From contig CAUJHW010000002.1 in NCBI GenBank assembly GCA_963205005.1, positions 1-41,416 on the forward strand: 41,416 bases of DNA, read 5' to 3'. This document shows positions 32,546-41,416 of this stretch, piece after piece (within the stretch, counting starts at the first letter, position 1; the number at the start of each line of letters is the position of its first letter). Under the pieces are notes generated by a model. That model was not told where the DNA came from. It did not search any database and worked only from the letters and a program-made list of their open reading frames with translations. Source of the stretch: Pseudomonadota bacterium. Lineage in GTDB: Bacteria; Pseudomonadota; Alphaproteobacteria; Caulobacterales; Caulobacteraceae. Made by a program: the position numbers and the translations under genes.

Positions 32546-33316
32546 ATGGATCTGCAACTCAAGGGCAAGACCGCGGTGGTGACCGGCGGGACGCGCGGCA
32601 TCGGCCGCTCGATCGCCGACACCTTCGCCGATGAGGGCGCCAACGTCGCCATCTGCGCACGCAACGCCGACCAGGTGGCCGAGACCGTCAAGGCGCTCGA
32701 GGCCAAGGGCGTGAAGGCCTTCGGTCAGGTGGTGGACATCGCCGACGGGCCGGCGCTGCAGGCCTTCATCGTCAAGGCCGGCGAGACCCTGGGCGGGATC
32801 GATGTGCTGGTCTCCAACGCGAGCGCCCTGGTCCAGGGCAATGGCGAGAGCGCCTGGCAGGCGATGTTCAACATCGACATCCTCGGCGCCGTCCGCACCT
32901 TCGACGCCGCCCGGCCATTCCTCGAAAAGGCGGCCGAGACGCACGGCGACGCCGCCTTCATCATCACCTCGTCGATCTCGGCCGCCGAAACTGACAATCC
33001 CGACGCCTACGGGGCCATGAAGGCCGCCCTGATCCACTACGCCAAGGGCGTGGCCCGGCAGAATGCGTCGAAGAAGGTGCGCTGCAACGTCGTCTCGCCC
33101 GGCACCGTATACTTCGATGACGGGGTGTGGGGGCGGGTGAAGGTCGGAATGCCCGGCTTCTTCGACCAGATGATCCAGCGCAATCCCACCGGCCGGATGG
33201 CGACGCCGGAGGAAGTGGCGGCTGCCACCGTGTTCCTGGCCAGCCCGCGCTCGGCGTTCACCACCGGGATCAACATGATCGTGGACGGGGCGATCTCCCG
33301 GCGGGCCAATTTCTGA
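32546..33316 (+). CDS. Short-chain dehydrogenase/reductase (SDR)
   Basis: 256 residues: TGGTRGIGRSIA, a variant VSNASA in place of NNAG, catalytic Ser/Tyr/Lys in TSSISAAE and YGAMKAALI, and TGINMIVDGA near the end. Two in-frame ATGs are close (32540 and 32546); 32546 is preferred from spacing to CGGAGA. The crotonase gene follows after 31 bases with its own ribosome site, suggesting another SDR/crotonase pair acting on acyl-CoA. Confidence 0.9.
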   Translation: MDLQLKGKTAVVTGGTRGIGRSIADTFADEGANVAICARNADQVAETVKALEAKGVKAFGQVVDIADGPALQAFIVKAGETLGGIDVLVSNASALVQGNGESAWQAMFNIDILGAVRTFDAARPFLEKAAETHGDAAFIITSSISAAETDNPDAYGAMKAALIHYAKGVARQNASKKVRCNVVSPGTVYFDDGVWGRVKVGMPGFFDQMIQRNPTGRMATPEEVAAATVFLASPRSAFTTGINMIVDGAISRRANF

Positions 33317-33347
33317 TGGCGGACGGGAGACGCCGGAGGCGCGCGGC

Positions 33348-34100
33348 TTGAGCGGCGCGGTCCACATCGAGGCGATCAATCCGGCGGTCATGCTGCTGGA
33401 GATCGACAACCCGCCGATGAACCCGCTCGGCGTCGGCATGCGGGCGACCTTCATGGCTGCGCTTGATGAGGTGGAGCGCAATGACGCCCTGCGCTGCCTG
33501 ATCGTCACGGGCCGTGGGCGCGCGTTCTGCGCCGGCGACGACCTGAAAGACGACTCGCCGGCCGGAGAAGACCTGGCCGGCTTCGGCCGGCTGCTGACCC
33601 GGCTGGACGAGACGCGGGTCCCGGTGATCGCGGCCGTCAACGGCTGGGCCATCGGCGGCGGCTTCGAACTGGCGCTGTGCTGCGATATCCGGCTGGCCTC
33701 GACCGAGGCGATGTTCGTCTGCGCCGGGGTCAATGTGGGCCTGATGGCTTCGACCTACCGCCTGCCGCGCCTGATCGGCGTGTCCCGGGCCAAGTCGATG
33801 CTGCTGACCGGCCTGCCGCACGACGCGGCCGCCGCCGAGCGGTTCGGGCTGGTCACCAGCCTCCATGAGCCTGACGAACTCCGGCCGGCCGCGATCGCCC
33901 TGGCCGAACGTATCGCCAGCCGCGCGCCGCTGTCCGTGGAGGCGACCAAGCGGGCCGCCAACCGGGCCATGGACCTGGCGCCGGACGAGGCCGATGCGAT
34001 GTGGGCGGAAGATCTGGGCCGGCTGCGCAAGTCCAGCGACCACAAGGCGGCGGTCGCGGCCTTCCGCGACCGGCGGCAACCGGTCTTTACGCGCAGCTAG
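33348..34100 (+). CDS. Crotonase-family protein lacking both canonical catalytic Glu residues
   Basis: 250 residues. Fold motifs are kept: FCAGDDLKDD and GWAIGGGFELALCCD (oxyanion hole). The E144-equivalent region reads MFVCAGVNVGL and the E164-equivalent RAKSMLLTG, so neither catalytic Glu is present. Such variants act as hydrolases, dehalogenases or isomerases, or are non-hydratase enzymes. TTG start at 33348 with GGAGG eight bases upstream. Its stop overlaps the convergent membrane protein stop by four bases. Confidence 0.88.
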   Translation: MSGAVHIEAINPAVMLLEIDNPPMNPLGVGMRATFMAALDEVERNDALRCLIVTGRGRAFCAGDDLKDDSPAGEDLAGFGRLLTRLDETRVPVIAAVNGWAIGGGFELALCCDIRLASTEAMFVCAGVNVGLMASTYRLPRLIGVSRAKSMLLTGLPHDAAAAERFGLVTSLHEPDELRPAAIALAERIASRAPLSVEATKRAANRAMDLAPDEADAMWAEDLGRLRKSSDHKAAVAAFRDRRQPVFTRS

Positions 34101-34495
34101 CGCTCGCTGGCGCGGCGACCGGCGGGGCGGATGTCGCCCTGTTGAACCTGACGGAAGCGGGCCACGTAGATGGGCCCGACGGCCATCAGCACGCCGAGCG
34201 CGTCTGCGGTGACATTGGTGGGCGATATGAGCTCGCCGCCGATGCAGGGGGTCAGCTCGCTGAGCAGCACCACCCAGGCCGAGACCAGCGGAACGTCCCC
34301 GCGCCGCGCGAATGGCATCAGGACATATGCGAGACTGGTGGCCGCGTAGAAGATCAGGATGCGCGCCATGAAGCTGTCGCCGATCGGGGACAGCGACACC
34401 GCCAGCGTGGCCGCGCCAATGGCGGCGCCCAGCGGCACGTAATAGCGCCTTGAGAGGGCCGCGAAGGCCGGGATGGTGACGTTCTGTCCAATCAT
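34097..34495 (-). CDS. Small membrane protein, unknown
   Basis: 132 residues from ATG 34495 (an in-frame TTG at 34507 adds four). Three to four hydrophobic stretches (YVPLGAAIGAATLAVSL, ARILIFYAATSLAYVLMP, LVSAWVVLLSELTPCIG, ALGVLMAVGPIYVARF) and a basic C-terminus (RPAGRRASER). No strong ribosome site and no family recognised. The gene stands alone, convergent with the crotonase and divergent from the thioesterase. Confidence 0.6.
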   Translation of the reverse strand: MIGQNVTIPAFAALSRRYYVPLGAAIGAATLAVSLSPIGDSFMARILIFYAATSLAYVLMPFARRGDVPLVSAWVVLLSELTPCIGGELISPTNVTADALGVLMAVGPIYVARFRQVQQGDIRPAGRRASER

Positions 34496-34648
34496 CGCGG
34501 GAAACAAAGTAAACGCACCCGGTCACCGTGGACTTAAGCGACGTGGTTATGAGCGGGTGTCCGACTTCCCGTATCGCGTGTGTTGTGTCCGGAAACACCT
34601 CGGCGACATGTCCCTTGCGCCGCGACCGGAGACGCGCTTTCAGGTCCC

Positions 34649-35467
34649 ATGGACAAGTTGTTCTTCGACCTGCGAGCGACCCACAATCCTCACCGGTGGT
34701 ATCTTTCGGTGGACCCGTCGATCTGCGTCGGACCGCCCGCCAGCCCGTTCATGTTCGGCGGCGTGGGCCTGGCTTCGGCCGTGGCGGCCATGGAGCGCAC
34801 CTGCGGGCGCCCGCTGATCTGGGCGACCGCCCAGTATCTGTCCTTCGCCAAGCCGCCGAGCGTCGTCGACCTGGACGTGTGGACGCCGGTCGAGGGCAAG
34901 TACAACACCCAGGCCCGGGTGATCGGCCACGTGGGCGACAAGGAGATCCTGACCGTCAACGCCGCCCTGGGGGCGCGGCCCAGCGACCTGAGCGGCCAGT
35001 GGACGGATCGCCCGGAAGCGCCGCCGCCGGAGGACTGCGACGCCGCCGATCACTGGCGCGCCGCAGAGGGCGGCCTGCACAGCCGCATCGAAGTCCGGCT
35101 GGCCAAGGGGCGCTATGGCATGGACCGGATCGGCCGCCCCGAGGCGGATGGTCGAACCCTGCTCTGGGCGCGCCCCCGGGAGGCCTTCGCCATCGACAGC
35201 GCCATGCTGGCGGTGTTCGCCGATTTCGTGCCCCAGGGCATCGGCAATGCGCTGGGCCAGAACGCCGGCGGCAACAGCCTGGACAACACCCTGCGGATCC
35301 GTCGCATCGTGCCGACTGACTGGGTGCTTTGCGACATCCGGATCATGGGCGTCCATGGCGGGTTCGGTCATGGCTCCATGTATCTCTGGTCGCAGGACGG
35401 GGAACTGATGGCGACAGCCAGCCAGTCGCTGATCGTCCGTGTCCGGGAGCGCGCCGAGGACCGGTGA
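34649..35467 (+). CDS. Acyl-CoA thioesterase, TesB-like double hot-dog
   Basis: 272 residues in two hot-dog halves: MFGGVGLASAVAAMERTCGRP (long helix of repeat 1), AQYLSFAKPPSVVDLDVW, then DNTLRIRRIVPTDWVLCDIRIMGVHGGFGHGSMYLWSQDG in repeat 2, the TesB/acyl-CoA thioesterase II pattern. It hydrolyses acyl-CoA to free acid and CoA. Start at ATG 34649; the frame extends 23 codons upstream without family resemblance. It lies alone before the M13 peptidase. Confidence 0.87.
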   Translation: MDKLFFDLRATHNPHRWYLSVDPSICVGPPASPFMFGGVGLASAVAAMERTCGRPLIWATAQYLSFAKPPSVVDLDVWTPVEGKYNTQARVIGHVGDKEILTVNAALGARPSDLSGQWTDRPEAPPPEDCDAADHWRAAEGGLHSRIEVRLAKGRYGMDRIGRPEADGRTLLWARPREAFAIDSAMLAVFADFVPQGIGNALGQNAGGNSLDNTLRIRRIVPTDWVLCDIRIMGVHGGFGHGSMYLWSQDGELMATASQSLIVRVRERAEDR

Positions 35468-35563
35468 GCCCAAAAGGCTCGCAAAGGCCGTAGCGGGGTG
35501 TATTGAAGCGCCAAAGGCGCGGGTGAGGGGTCTGTTCGCCCGCCAATGGGAGCATTTTCAAGC

Positions 35564-37690
35564 ATGTCATTCCGTTCCGTCTGGTTCGCCGCGGGCTCGG
35601 CCGCCGTCCTCCTGTCCGCCTGCGCGACCCCCGCGCCGCCCCCGCCGCCGCCTGTCGCTGAGGCCCCGGCGCCGGTTGCGCCCGCGCCGCCGCCCGGACC
35701 CAGGGCCCAGGTCGGAGCGTTCGGCTTCGACGCCACGGGCATGGACACCGGCGTGGCTGCCGGCGACGACTTCTTCCGCCACGGGGTCGGCAAGTGGGTT
35801 GACCGCACCGAGATCCCGGCCGACCGCTCCAGCGTTTCCAGCTTCGTCGTCGTCGCCGAGACAGCCTCCCGACGGACCCGGGAGATCATCGAGGAGTCGG
35901 CTCGGTCGCCCGCCGCGGAGGGGTCGGAAGCCCAGAAGATCGGTGACTACTTCGCGAGCTTCATGGACGAGGCGCGGATCGAGGAACTCGGCGCCACGCC
36001 GCTCAGGCCCGAACTGGACACGATCGCGGCGATCCGCACCCGCAGGGACCTGTCGCGGGTCCTTGGCGCCAGCATCCGCGCCGACACCGACGCCCTGAAC
36101 GCCACCAACTTCTACACCGATCGGCCCTTCGGCCTCTGGGTCGCCGAGGATCTCAACGATACCTCGAAGTACCGGCCCTATCTGATGCAGGGCGGTCTGG
36201 GCATGCCCGACCGCGAGTACTACCTCGGCGACAGCCCGCGGTATGTCGAACTGCGCGCCAGGTATCTGACCCATGTGGCCAGCATGCTGAAGCTGGCGGG
36301 CTATGCCGAACCGGAGGCGCGCGCGAAGCGCGTGGTCGCGCTGGAAACTGCGATCGCCAGGGTTCATGTCACGGTGGACGAGAGCTCCGACGTGTCGAAG
36401 TCGAACACGGTCTGGTCGCGGGCCGACCTGCCGCGCAAGGCGCCGGGACTCGACTGGGACGCCTTCCTGGCGGCGGCGGGGCTTGCCGACCAGTCGCGGT
36501 TCGGGGCCTGGCAGGCCGGGGCGATCGCCGGCATGTCCCGTCTGGCCGGCAGCAAGCCGATCCAGGCGTGGCAGGACTACCTCGCTTTCCACGCCGTCGA
36601 GCGCGGCGCCCCCTATCTTTCGAAGGCCTTCGTCGACGAACACTTCGCCTTCAACGGACAGGCCCTGTCCGGAACCCCGCAGCAGCGCGAGCGCTGGAAG
36701 CGCGGGGTGGACAACACCTCGAACGCGCTGGGCCAGGCGATCGGCAAACTCTATGTCGGGAAGCACTTCTCACCCGAAGCCAAGGCCAAGGCGCAGGTGA
36801 TGGCCGAGAACGTCGTGAAGGCCTTTGGCCACCGGATCGACCGCATCGACTGGATGAGCCCGGAGACCAAGGCCCAGGCGCGGAAGAAGCTGGCGAACTT
36901 CCGTATCTCCGTGGGCTATCCCGACACCTGGCGTGACTATTCCGGCCTGTCGATCGTGCGTGGCGACGCCTATGGCAACAAGCAGCGCGCCGACCTGTTC
37001 GAGTACCGCCGCAACGTCGCCAAGCTGGGCCAGCCGGTGGACCGGACCGAATGGTTCATGAACCCGCAGACGGTGAACGCGCTGTTCGCGCCCAGCCAGA
37101 ACTCGATCACCTTCCCGGCGGCCATCCTGGAGCCGACCTTCTTCGATCCCAACGCGGACGCGGCGGTGAACTACGGCGCCATCGGCGGGGTGATCGGGCA
37201 CGAGGTCAGTCACGGCTTCGACGATACCGGGGCGCTGTTCGACGAGAACGGCAACGTCCGTAACTGGTGGAGCGCGCAGGACATCGCCCGCTTCCGCGCC
37301 GAGACCCGGAAGCTGGCCGACCAGTACAGCGCCTACGAGGCCCTACCGGGTCTCAACATCAAGGGCGAGCAGGTCCTGGGCGAGAACATCGCCGACGTGG
37401 CAGGCCTGGCCACCGCCTACGATGCCTATCACCTGTCGCTGAATGGCCAGCCCGCGCCGGTCATCGACGGCTTCACCGCCGACCAGCGCTTCTTCCTCGG
37501 CTGGGCCCAGAACTATCGGTCCAAGTTCCGCGAGGCGGCGCTGCGACGGACGGTGGTGACCGATGTCCATGCGCCGGCCCCCTGGCGGGCCCTGACGGTG
37601 CGCAACCTCGATGCCTGGTATCCTGCCTTCGACGTGAAGCCGGGACAGAAGCTGTATCTCGCGCCCGCCGACCGCGTGAAGATCTGGTAG
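35564..37690 (+). CDS. M13-family zinc metallopeptidase (lipoprotein)
   Basis: About 708 residues. Lipoprotein signal (FAAGSAAVLLSAC, lipid-modified Cys near 20) and a Pro/Ala linker, then a neprilysin-type peptidase: zinc site HEVSH (about 545-549) in GGVIGHEVSHGFDD and the third ligand Glu in GENIADVAGL (about 605). The C-terminal APWRALTVRNLDAWYPAFDVKPGQKLYL is standard for M13. Start at ATG 35564; an in-frame ATG 18 bases earlier would lengthen the pre-signal region. It likely degrades peptides in the periplasm. The RNA methyltransferase starts 5 bases after its stop. Confidence 0.93.
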   Translation: MSFRSVWFAAGSAAVLLSACATPAPPPPPPVAEAPAPVAPAPPPGPRAQVGAFGFDATGMDTGVAAGDDFFRHGVGKWVDRTEIPADRSSVSSFVVVAETASRRTREIIEESARSPAAEGSEAQKIGDYFASFMDEARIEELGATPLRPELDTIAAIRTRRDLSRVLGASIRADTDALNATNFYTDRPFGLWVAEDLNDTSKYRPYLMQGGLGMPDREYYLGDSPRYVELRARYLTHVASMLKLAGYAEPEARAKRVVALETAIARVHVTVDESSDVSKSNTVWSRADLPRKAPGLDWDAFLAAAGLADQSRFGAWQAGAIAGMSRLAGSKPIQAWQDYLAFHAVERGAPYLSKAFVDEHFAFNGQALSGTPQQRERWKRGVDNTSNALGQAIGKLYVGKHFSPEAKAKAQVMAENVVKAFGHRIDRIDWMSPETKAQARKKLANFRISVGYPDTWRDYSGLSIVRGDAYGNKQRADLFEYRRNVAKLGQPVDRTEWFMNPQTVNALFAPSQNSITFPAAILEPTFFDPNADAAVNYGAIGGVIGHEVSHGFDDTGALFDENGNVRNWWSAQDIARFRAETRKLADQYSAYEALPGLNIKGEQVLGENIADVAGLATAYDAYHLSLNGQPAPVIDGFTADQRFFLGWAQNYRSKFREAALRRTVVTDVHAPAPWRALTVRNLDAWYPAFDVKPGQKLYLAPADRVKIW

Positions 37691-37695
37691 GGGGC

Positions 37696-38508
37696 TTGCC
37701 GCGCATCATCCGCATCGACGACGCCGACGATCCGCGTCTGGAGTCGTATCGCGCCGTCCGTGAGCGGGACCTGGCGGGCCGGGAAGGACTGTTTGTCGCC
37801 GAAGGCCGCGTTGTGCTGGAAAAGGCCATCGCCACCGATCCTGACAGCCTCGTCTCGGTGCTGGTCGCGGCGCATCGCGTGGAAAGCCTTGGCGACATGC
37901 TCGCCGGCCTGCCCGCCGGGACACCGGTGTACGCCGCGGCGCAGGCGGCCATGGACCAGGTGGTGGGCTTTCCGATCCATCGGGGAATCCTGGCCGTCGG
38001 TCGTCGGCGGGTTCGCGATCCCGGCGCCCTCATCGCGGCGCTGCCGCCCCGGGCCCTGGTGGTCGGGCTGGTCGGCATCGCCAATCACGACAACATGGGC
38101 GGCATCTTCCGGAACTCGGCCGCCTTCGGCGTCGACGCCGTCCTGCTCGACGACAGCTGCTGCGATCCTCTCTACCGCAAGGCCATCCGCGTCAGCGTGG
38201 GGGCGGCCCTGACCGTCCCGTTCGCCAGGGCCGGAGACGCCGCGGGCCTCGTCGGGGCGCTATCCGCGGCCGGCTTCGAACTCGCGGCGCTGTCGCCGGG
38301 CGGCGAGACCGACCTTGATGACCTCGATCTGGGGCCCCGCGCGGCGGTGCTGTTCGGGGCTGAGGGGCCGGGCCTGCCCGCGGCGGTTCTCCGGCGCGTG
38401 CGCACTGTGGCCATCCCGATGGCCTCCGGATTCGATTCCCTCAACGTGGCCACCACCAGCGGGATCGTGCTGCATCGCGCCGCGGCCGGTCGAAAAGGAG
38501 CCACTTAA
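37696..38508 (+). CDS. SpoU/TrmH-family RNA methyltransferase
   Basis: 270 residues with the SPOUT knot motifs: NHDNMGGIFRNSAAFG (motif 1), LFGAEGPGL (motif 2) and IPMASGFDSLNVATTSGI (motif 3). It transfers methyl from SAM to a 2'-OH or base of rRNA/tRNA; the exact target is not clear (RlmB or TrmH relatives are both possible). TTG start at 37696 with GGGGG upstream; five bases after the peptidase stop. Confidence 0.9.
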   Translation: MPRIIRIDDADDPRLESYRAVRERDLAGREGLFVAEGRVVLEKAIATDPDSLVSVLVAAHRVESLGDMLAGLPAGTPVYAAAQAAMDQVVGFPIHRGILAVGRRRVRDPGALIAALPPRALVVGLVGIANHDNMGGIFRNSAAFGVDAVLLDDSCCDPLYRKAIRVSVGAALTVPFARAGDAAGLVGALSAAGFELAALSPGGETDLDDLDLGPRAAVLFGAEGPGLPAAVLRRVRTVAIPMASGFDSLNVATTSGIVLHRAAAGRKGAT

Positions 38509-38581
38509 AGGCAGGCTTAACTCAACCCGCGCGACAATGCGGCTCAACAGACGACGTCGAACGTCGCAACGGGGAAGCCGG

Positions 38582-40972
38582 ATGAACAGGACGCAGAGCG
38601 CGCCGAGCGGACCTCAGCACATGGAACATTCCGTTCCTGTGTTCGACCGGGCGACCCGTCTTGCCCGGTCGCTTTTCGGAAATGTCGGCGCCGAGATCAC
38701 CCTCGTCAGCGGCGACGCGCTGTGGCGCAGCCGGGTGAGCGCCAACCGGGGCGACGGCGCTGGCGTGCGAGAGGTGATGCGCACGGGCGAACTGATGTGG
38801 GTCGAGGACGCGCGTGTCGATCCGCGTTTCCGTGACGACCCCACCGTGAACGGACCGCCCTACATCAGCTTCTACTGCGGGGCCCCGATCCGGCTTTCGG
38901 ACGGCACGACCCCCGGCGCGCTCTGGGTGGCCGGGATCGAACCGCGCGCCTATGACCGCAGCCTGGCCAACCGCCTGCAGGATCTGGCCGACTTCGTGGC
39001 CGACGAGTGGGTGCGGGTGGAGGCGAGGCGGGCGCAGGATGACCACCAGCGCACCATGGCGGCGATGATCGACGCCATGCCGGTGGCCATGGTGCTCACC
39101 GACCGCGAGGCGCGGATCCTGTACGCCAGCCCGCCCTGGGTCCGGGCGCGCGGACTAGAGGCGCGCCAGGTGGTCGACAGGACCCTCCAGGAACTCTTTC
39201 CCGACATGTTCGAACAGTGGCGGTCGGGCATCGACGACTGCCTGAAGGGCAAGCCGCACTCGGTCGACCGGCTGCAGATCCCCGGCATCGACGGAAAGCT
39301 GGAGTGGGTCCGGGTCGAGCTGGCGCCCTGGTACGAAGCCGGCGGCGAGGTCGGCGGGCTGATCATCAGCTCCTACAGCATCACCCACGTGGTCGAGGCC
39401 CTGGAGCGCACCGAACGCTCCGAGGAACGCCTGAAGCTGGCGATGGAGATCGCCGACCTCCACGTCTACGAGATGGACTACGTGAACCGCGAACTGGTGA
39501 AGACCGGCGCGGAGGATACCTTCTTTGATGCGCCCAAGACCTATGAGGTTCTCGAGGCCGACATCTGGAGCAACATCGACCCCCGGGATCGCCCCCAGGC
39601 CATGGCGGCCTGGGACCACCATCTGCGGACCGGCGAGCCCTACCGGCCGGAGTATCGGGTGGTCCGGGAGGATGGTCGCGAGATCTGGGCAATGGGCGCC
39701 GCCGAGCTGATCTCTGACGAGCGGGGGCGTCCCCTGCGTCTGGTGGGCGCCATGCGCAACATAACCGCCCAGAAAGCCTCCGAGCAGGCACTCCTCCAGG
39801 CCAAGGAGGCCGCCGAGGCCGCCAACCGCGCCAAGAGCGCCTTCCTGGCGACGATGAGCCATGAGATCCGCACCCCGCTGAACGGTGTCCTCGGCATGGC
39901 CCAGGCCATGGCGGCCGATGCGGATCTTTCGGACGTGCAGCGCGAGCGGCTCGATGTGATCCGCCAGTCGGGCGAAAGCCTGCTGGCGATCCTGAATGAC
40001 GTGCTGGACCTGTCGAAGATCGAGGCGGGCAAGCTGGTGCTGGAAACGGCCCAGTTCGAGGTCGACGCCCTGGCGAAGACCGCCCATGCGACCTTCCAGG
40101 CGATCGCCGAGGCCAAGGGTCTGTCGTTCGAGCTCAGCGTCGATAGCGCGGCGCGGGGCGTCTATGAGGGCGATCAGGTGCGCGTGCGCCAGATCCTCTG
40201 GAACCTGGTCTCCAACGCGCTCAAGTTTACCCAGAAGGGCGGCGTCAAGGTTCGCGTCGGGCGCGAGCGGGACGGCCTTTCCCTGACGGTCTTCGACAGC
40301 GGCATCGGCATGACCGCGGAACACCTCGCGGGCCTGTTCCAGAAGTTCGAGCAGGCCGACGCCTCCACCACGCGCCGGTTCGGCGGCACCGGCCTGGGCC
40401 TGGCGATCTGCCGGGAACTGGCCGAGCTGATGGGGGGGACGATCTCGGCCACAAGCGCCCCTGGCATGGGCTCGACATTCACCGCCTACCTGCCGCTGGA
40501 GAAGGTGGCCCGGGCGGCGCCGAAGCAGGCGGCGCGTCCCCGACCCCGGGCGAAGCCTGCGGCTGAGCGTCCAATCCGCGTTCTGGCGGCCGAGGACAAT
40601 CTGATGAACCAGCTGGTCCTGCGCACCCTGCTGGCGCAGGTGGGGATCGAGCCCGAGATCGTCGCCGACGGGGGTCAGGCAGTGGCCGCGTGGGAGCGCG
40701 AGCCCTGGGACCTGATCCTGATGGACGTGCAGATGCCGGTGATGGACGGGCCGGGCGCCACGGCGATCATCCGCGCCCGCGAACGCGCCGAAGGCCGCGA
40801 CCGCACGCCGATCGTGGCCCTGACCGCCAACGCCATGTCGCACCAGGTCGCCGAATACTTTCAGGCGGGCATGGACGGCTTCGTCGCCAAGCCCATCGAG
40901 GCCGGGCGGCTCTATGAAGCCCTGCAGACGGCGTTCGACCGTCGGGCGGCGCTTGAGTCTGCCGTCGCCTAG
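38582..40972 (+). CDS. Hybrid sensor histidine kinase with GAF and PAS domains
   Basis: 796 residues, no membrane segment: GAF at about 10-145 (DPRFRDDPTVNGPPYISFYC), two PAS domains (about 160-285 and 290-410), then HisKA with phosphoacceptor His in MSHEIRTPLNG (about H426), HATPase N-box QILWNLVSNALKFT and G-box GGTGLGLAICRELAE, and a receiver with Asp in LILMDVQMPVMDG (about D714). Cytoplasmic stress or light/redox-type sensing is typical of this layout; the signal is unknown. Start ATG 38582 follows GGGGAAG. No output regulator lies beside it, so it is an orphan hybrid kinase. Confidence 0.92.
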   Translation: MNRTQSAPSGPQHMEHSVPVFDRATRLARSLFGNVGAEITLVSGDALWRSRVSANRGDGAGVREVMRTGELMWVEDARVDPRFRDDPTVNGPPYISFYCGAPIRLSDGTTPGALWVAGIEPRAYDRSLANRLQDLADFVADEWVRVEARRAQDDHQRTMAAMIDAMPVAMVLTDREARILYASPPWVRARGLEARQVVDRTLQELFPDMFEQWRSGIDDCLKGKPHSVDRLQIPGIDGKLEWVRVELAPWYEAGGEVGGLIISSYSITHVVEALERTERSEERLKLAMEIADLHVYEMDYVNRELVKTGAEDTFFDAPKTYEVLEADIWSNIDPRDRPQAMAAWDHHLRTGEPYRPEYRVVREDGREIWAMGAAELISDERGRPLRLVGAMRNITAQKASEQALLQAKEAAEAANRAKSAFLATMSHEIRTPLNGVLGMAQAMAADADLSDVQRERLDVIRQSGESLLAILNDVLDLSKIEAGKLVLETAQFEVDALAKTAHATFQAIAEAKGLSFELSVDSAARGVYEGDQVRVRQILWNLVSNALKFTQKGGVKVRVGRERDGLSLTVFDSGIGMTAEHLAGLFQKFEQADASTTRRFGGTGLGLAICRELAELMGGTISATSAPGMGSTFTAYLPLEKVARAAPKQAARPRPRAKPAAERPIRVLAAEDNLMNQLVLRTLLAQVGIEPEIVADGGQAVAAWEREPWDLILMDVQMPVMDGPGATAIIRARERAEGRDRTPIVALTANAMSHQVAEYFQAGMDGFVAKPIEAGRLYEALQTAFDRRAALESAVA

Positions 40973-41416
40973 CCGGCCAGGGCCGGTCTGCCGAACGCGA
41001 CGGCCGAGACCACAACGTCCATCACCGTGTCGCGAAAAGCGATCTGGCCCGGCTCACCGTCGGCGGCGCCCGCTACGACCATCAGAGGCAGCAGGTGTTC
41101 CTCGCGAGGGTGCGCCTCGCGGCCATGGGGCGCGGTCTCCCACAGGGCGAGCGCGGCGTCGCGCTGCGCCGGATCGGTGACCGCGCTTTCCAGCCAGGCG
41201 TCGAAGGTCGCCGACCGCGCGGTGAACGCCGGGCTGAAGCCGCGCATGTTGTGCCAACTCATGCCGGAGCCGACGATCAGCACGCCCTCGTCCCGCAAGG
41301 GCGCCAGCGCGCGGCCGGCGGCCAGATGGGCCCCGGCGTCCAGGCCCGCCTGCAGGGACAGCTGGACCACCGGCACGTCAGCCAGGGGCGTGACCAGCTT
41401 CAGCGGAACGAAGACG
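40969..41416 (-). CDS. DODA-type class III extradiol dioxygenase, N-terminus cut by window edge
   Basis: 149 residues of the C-terminal part, open to the right edge. The segments VVQLSLQAGLD, GVLIVGSGMSWHNMRGF, FDAWLESAVTD and HPREEHLLPLMVVAGAA match the DOPA 4,5-dioxygenase/YgiD family of non-heme iron extradiol enzymes, where the EEHLLPL His is conserved. It opens catechol rings of 4,5-DOPA-like substrates. Its stop overlaps the hybrid kinase stop by three to four bases (convergent). The upstream portion with the other iron ligands is outside the window. Confidence 0.85.
   Translation of the reverse strand, partial: VFVPLKLVTPLADVPVVQLSLQAGLDAGAHLAAGRALAPLRDEGVLIVGSGMSWHNMRGFSPAFTARSATFDAWLESAVTDPAQRDAALALWETAPHGREAHPREEHLLPLMVVAGAADGEPGQIAFRDTVMDVVVSAVAFGRPALAG

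Noticed and set aside
35464..35520. Two small hairpins (GAGCC-CAAAA-GGCTC and GCGCC-AAA-GGCGC) between the thioesterase and M13 peptidase genes
   Set aside because: Short stems and no T-run on either strand, so not called as terminators.
38505..38521. TTAA-N8-TTAAC before the hybrid kinase, resembling a CtrA site
   Set aside because: The CtrA consensus requires a 7-base spacer (TTAA-N7-TTAA); here it is 8. Treated as chance unless promoter mapping says otherwise.

Overview
This is high-GC DNA (roughly two-thirds G+C by eye) from an alphaproteobacterium, most likely Caulobacterales (Phenylobacterium/Caulobacter type). The grounds are codon use, frequent GTG/TTG starts, Entner-Doudoroff and pyruvate-node enzymes, a UrcA-family protein, a TonB-dependent receptor and many short-chain dehydrogenases (SDRs), crotonases and glutathione transferases (GSTs). 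The genus call is inference from gene content. No rRNA, intact tRNA, insertion sequence or CRISPR array was seen.

Left edge (1-340): a truncated AlpA-type DNA-binding protein lies in AT-richer DNA. It is followed by what looks like the 3' end of a tRNA and a strong terminator, so the window probably starts inside the end of an integrated element. From 449 to 6074 come housekeeping and small genes: pyruvate kinase, a DUF1428 protein, a bifunctional class A penicillin-binding protein, KDPG aldolase, a cytochrome c'-like protein and a secreted protein.

6155-17934 reads as an accessory catabolic region: five crotonase, SDR or hydrolase units for acyl-CoA chemistry, an epoxide-hydrolase-like enzyme, three GSTs, and a 588-residue regulator. 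That regulator (14189-15955) carries two LuxR-type helix-turn-helix domains fused to an alpha/beta-hydrolase fold that has lost its catalytic Ser and His. It is the most unusual protein here and may be a ligand sensor for the flanking GST/crotonase genes. A 20-bp inverted repeat and a 15-codon leader ORF lie in its divergent promoter region.

18004-23722: a UrcA-family protein, an SDR, a TonB-dependent receptor without an in-frame signal peptide, topoisomerase IB, RlmJ and a membrane protein with an acidic tail. 23760-31168: a minimal phosphoglycosyl transferase, an AsmA-family protein, a cytochrome c'/b561 pair, a hot-dog thioesterase-like protein, an FMN-dependent alpha-hydroxyacid dehydrogenase, a 59-residue protein and a PAP2 phosphatase. 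31165-41416: an amidase, another SDR/crotonase pair, a small membrane protein, an acyl-CoA thioesterase, an M13 lipoprotein peptidase with a SpoU-family RNA methyltransferase, an orphan hybrid histidine kinase and a truncated DODA-type dioxygenase.

A shared upstream element, close to the inverted repeat TTGTGCA-N-TGCACAA followed by a TTC..GCT.CG block, precedes three otherwise unrelated small genes (18282 leftward, 23261, 30272). This suggests a small regulon visible inside the window.
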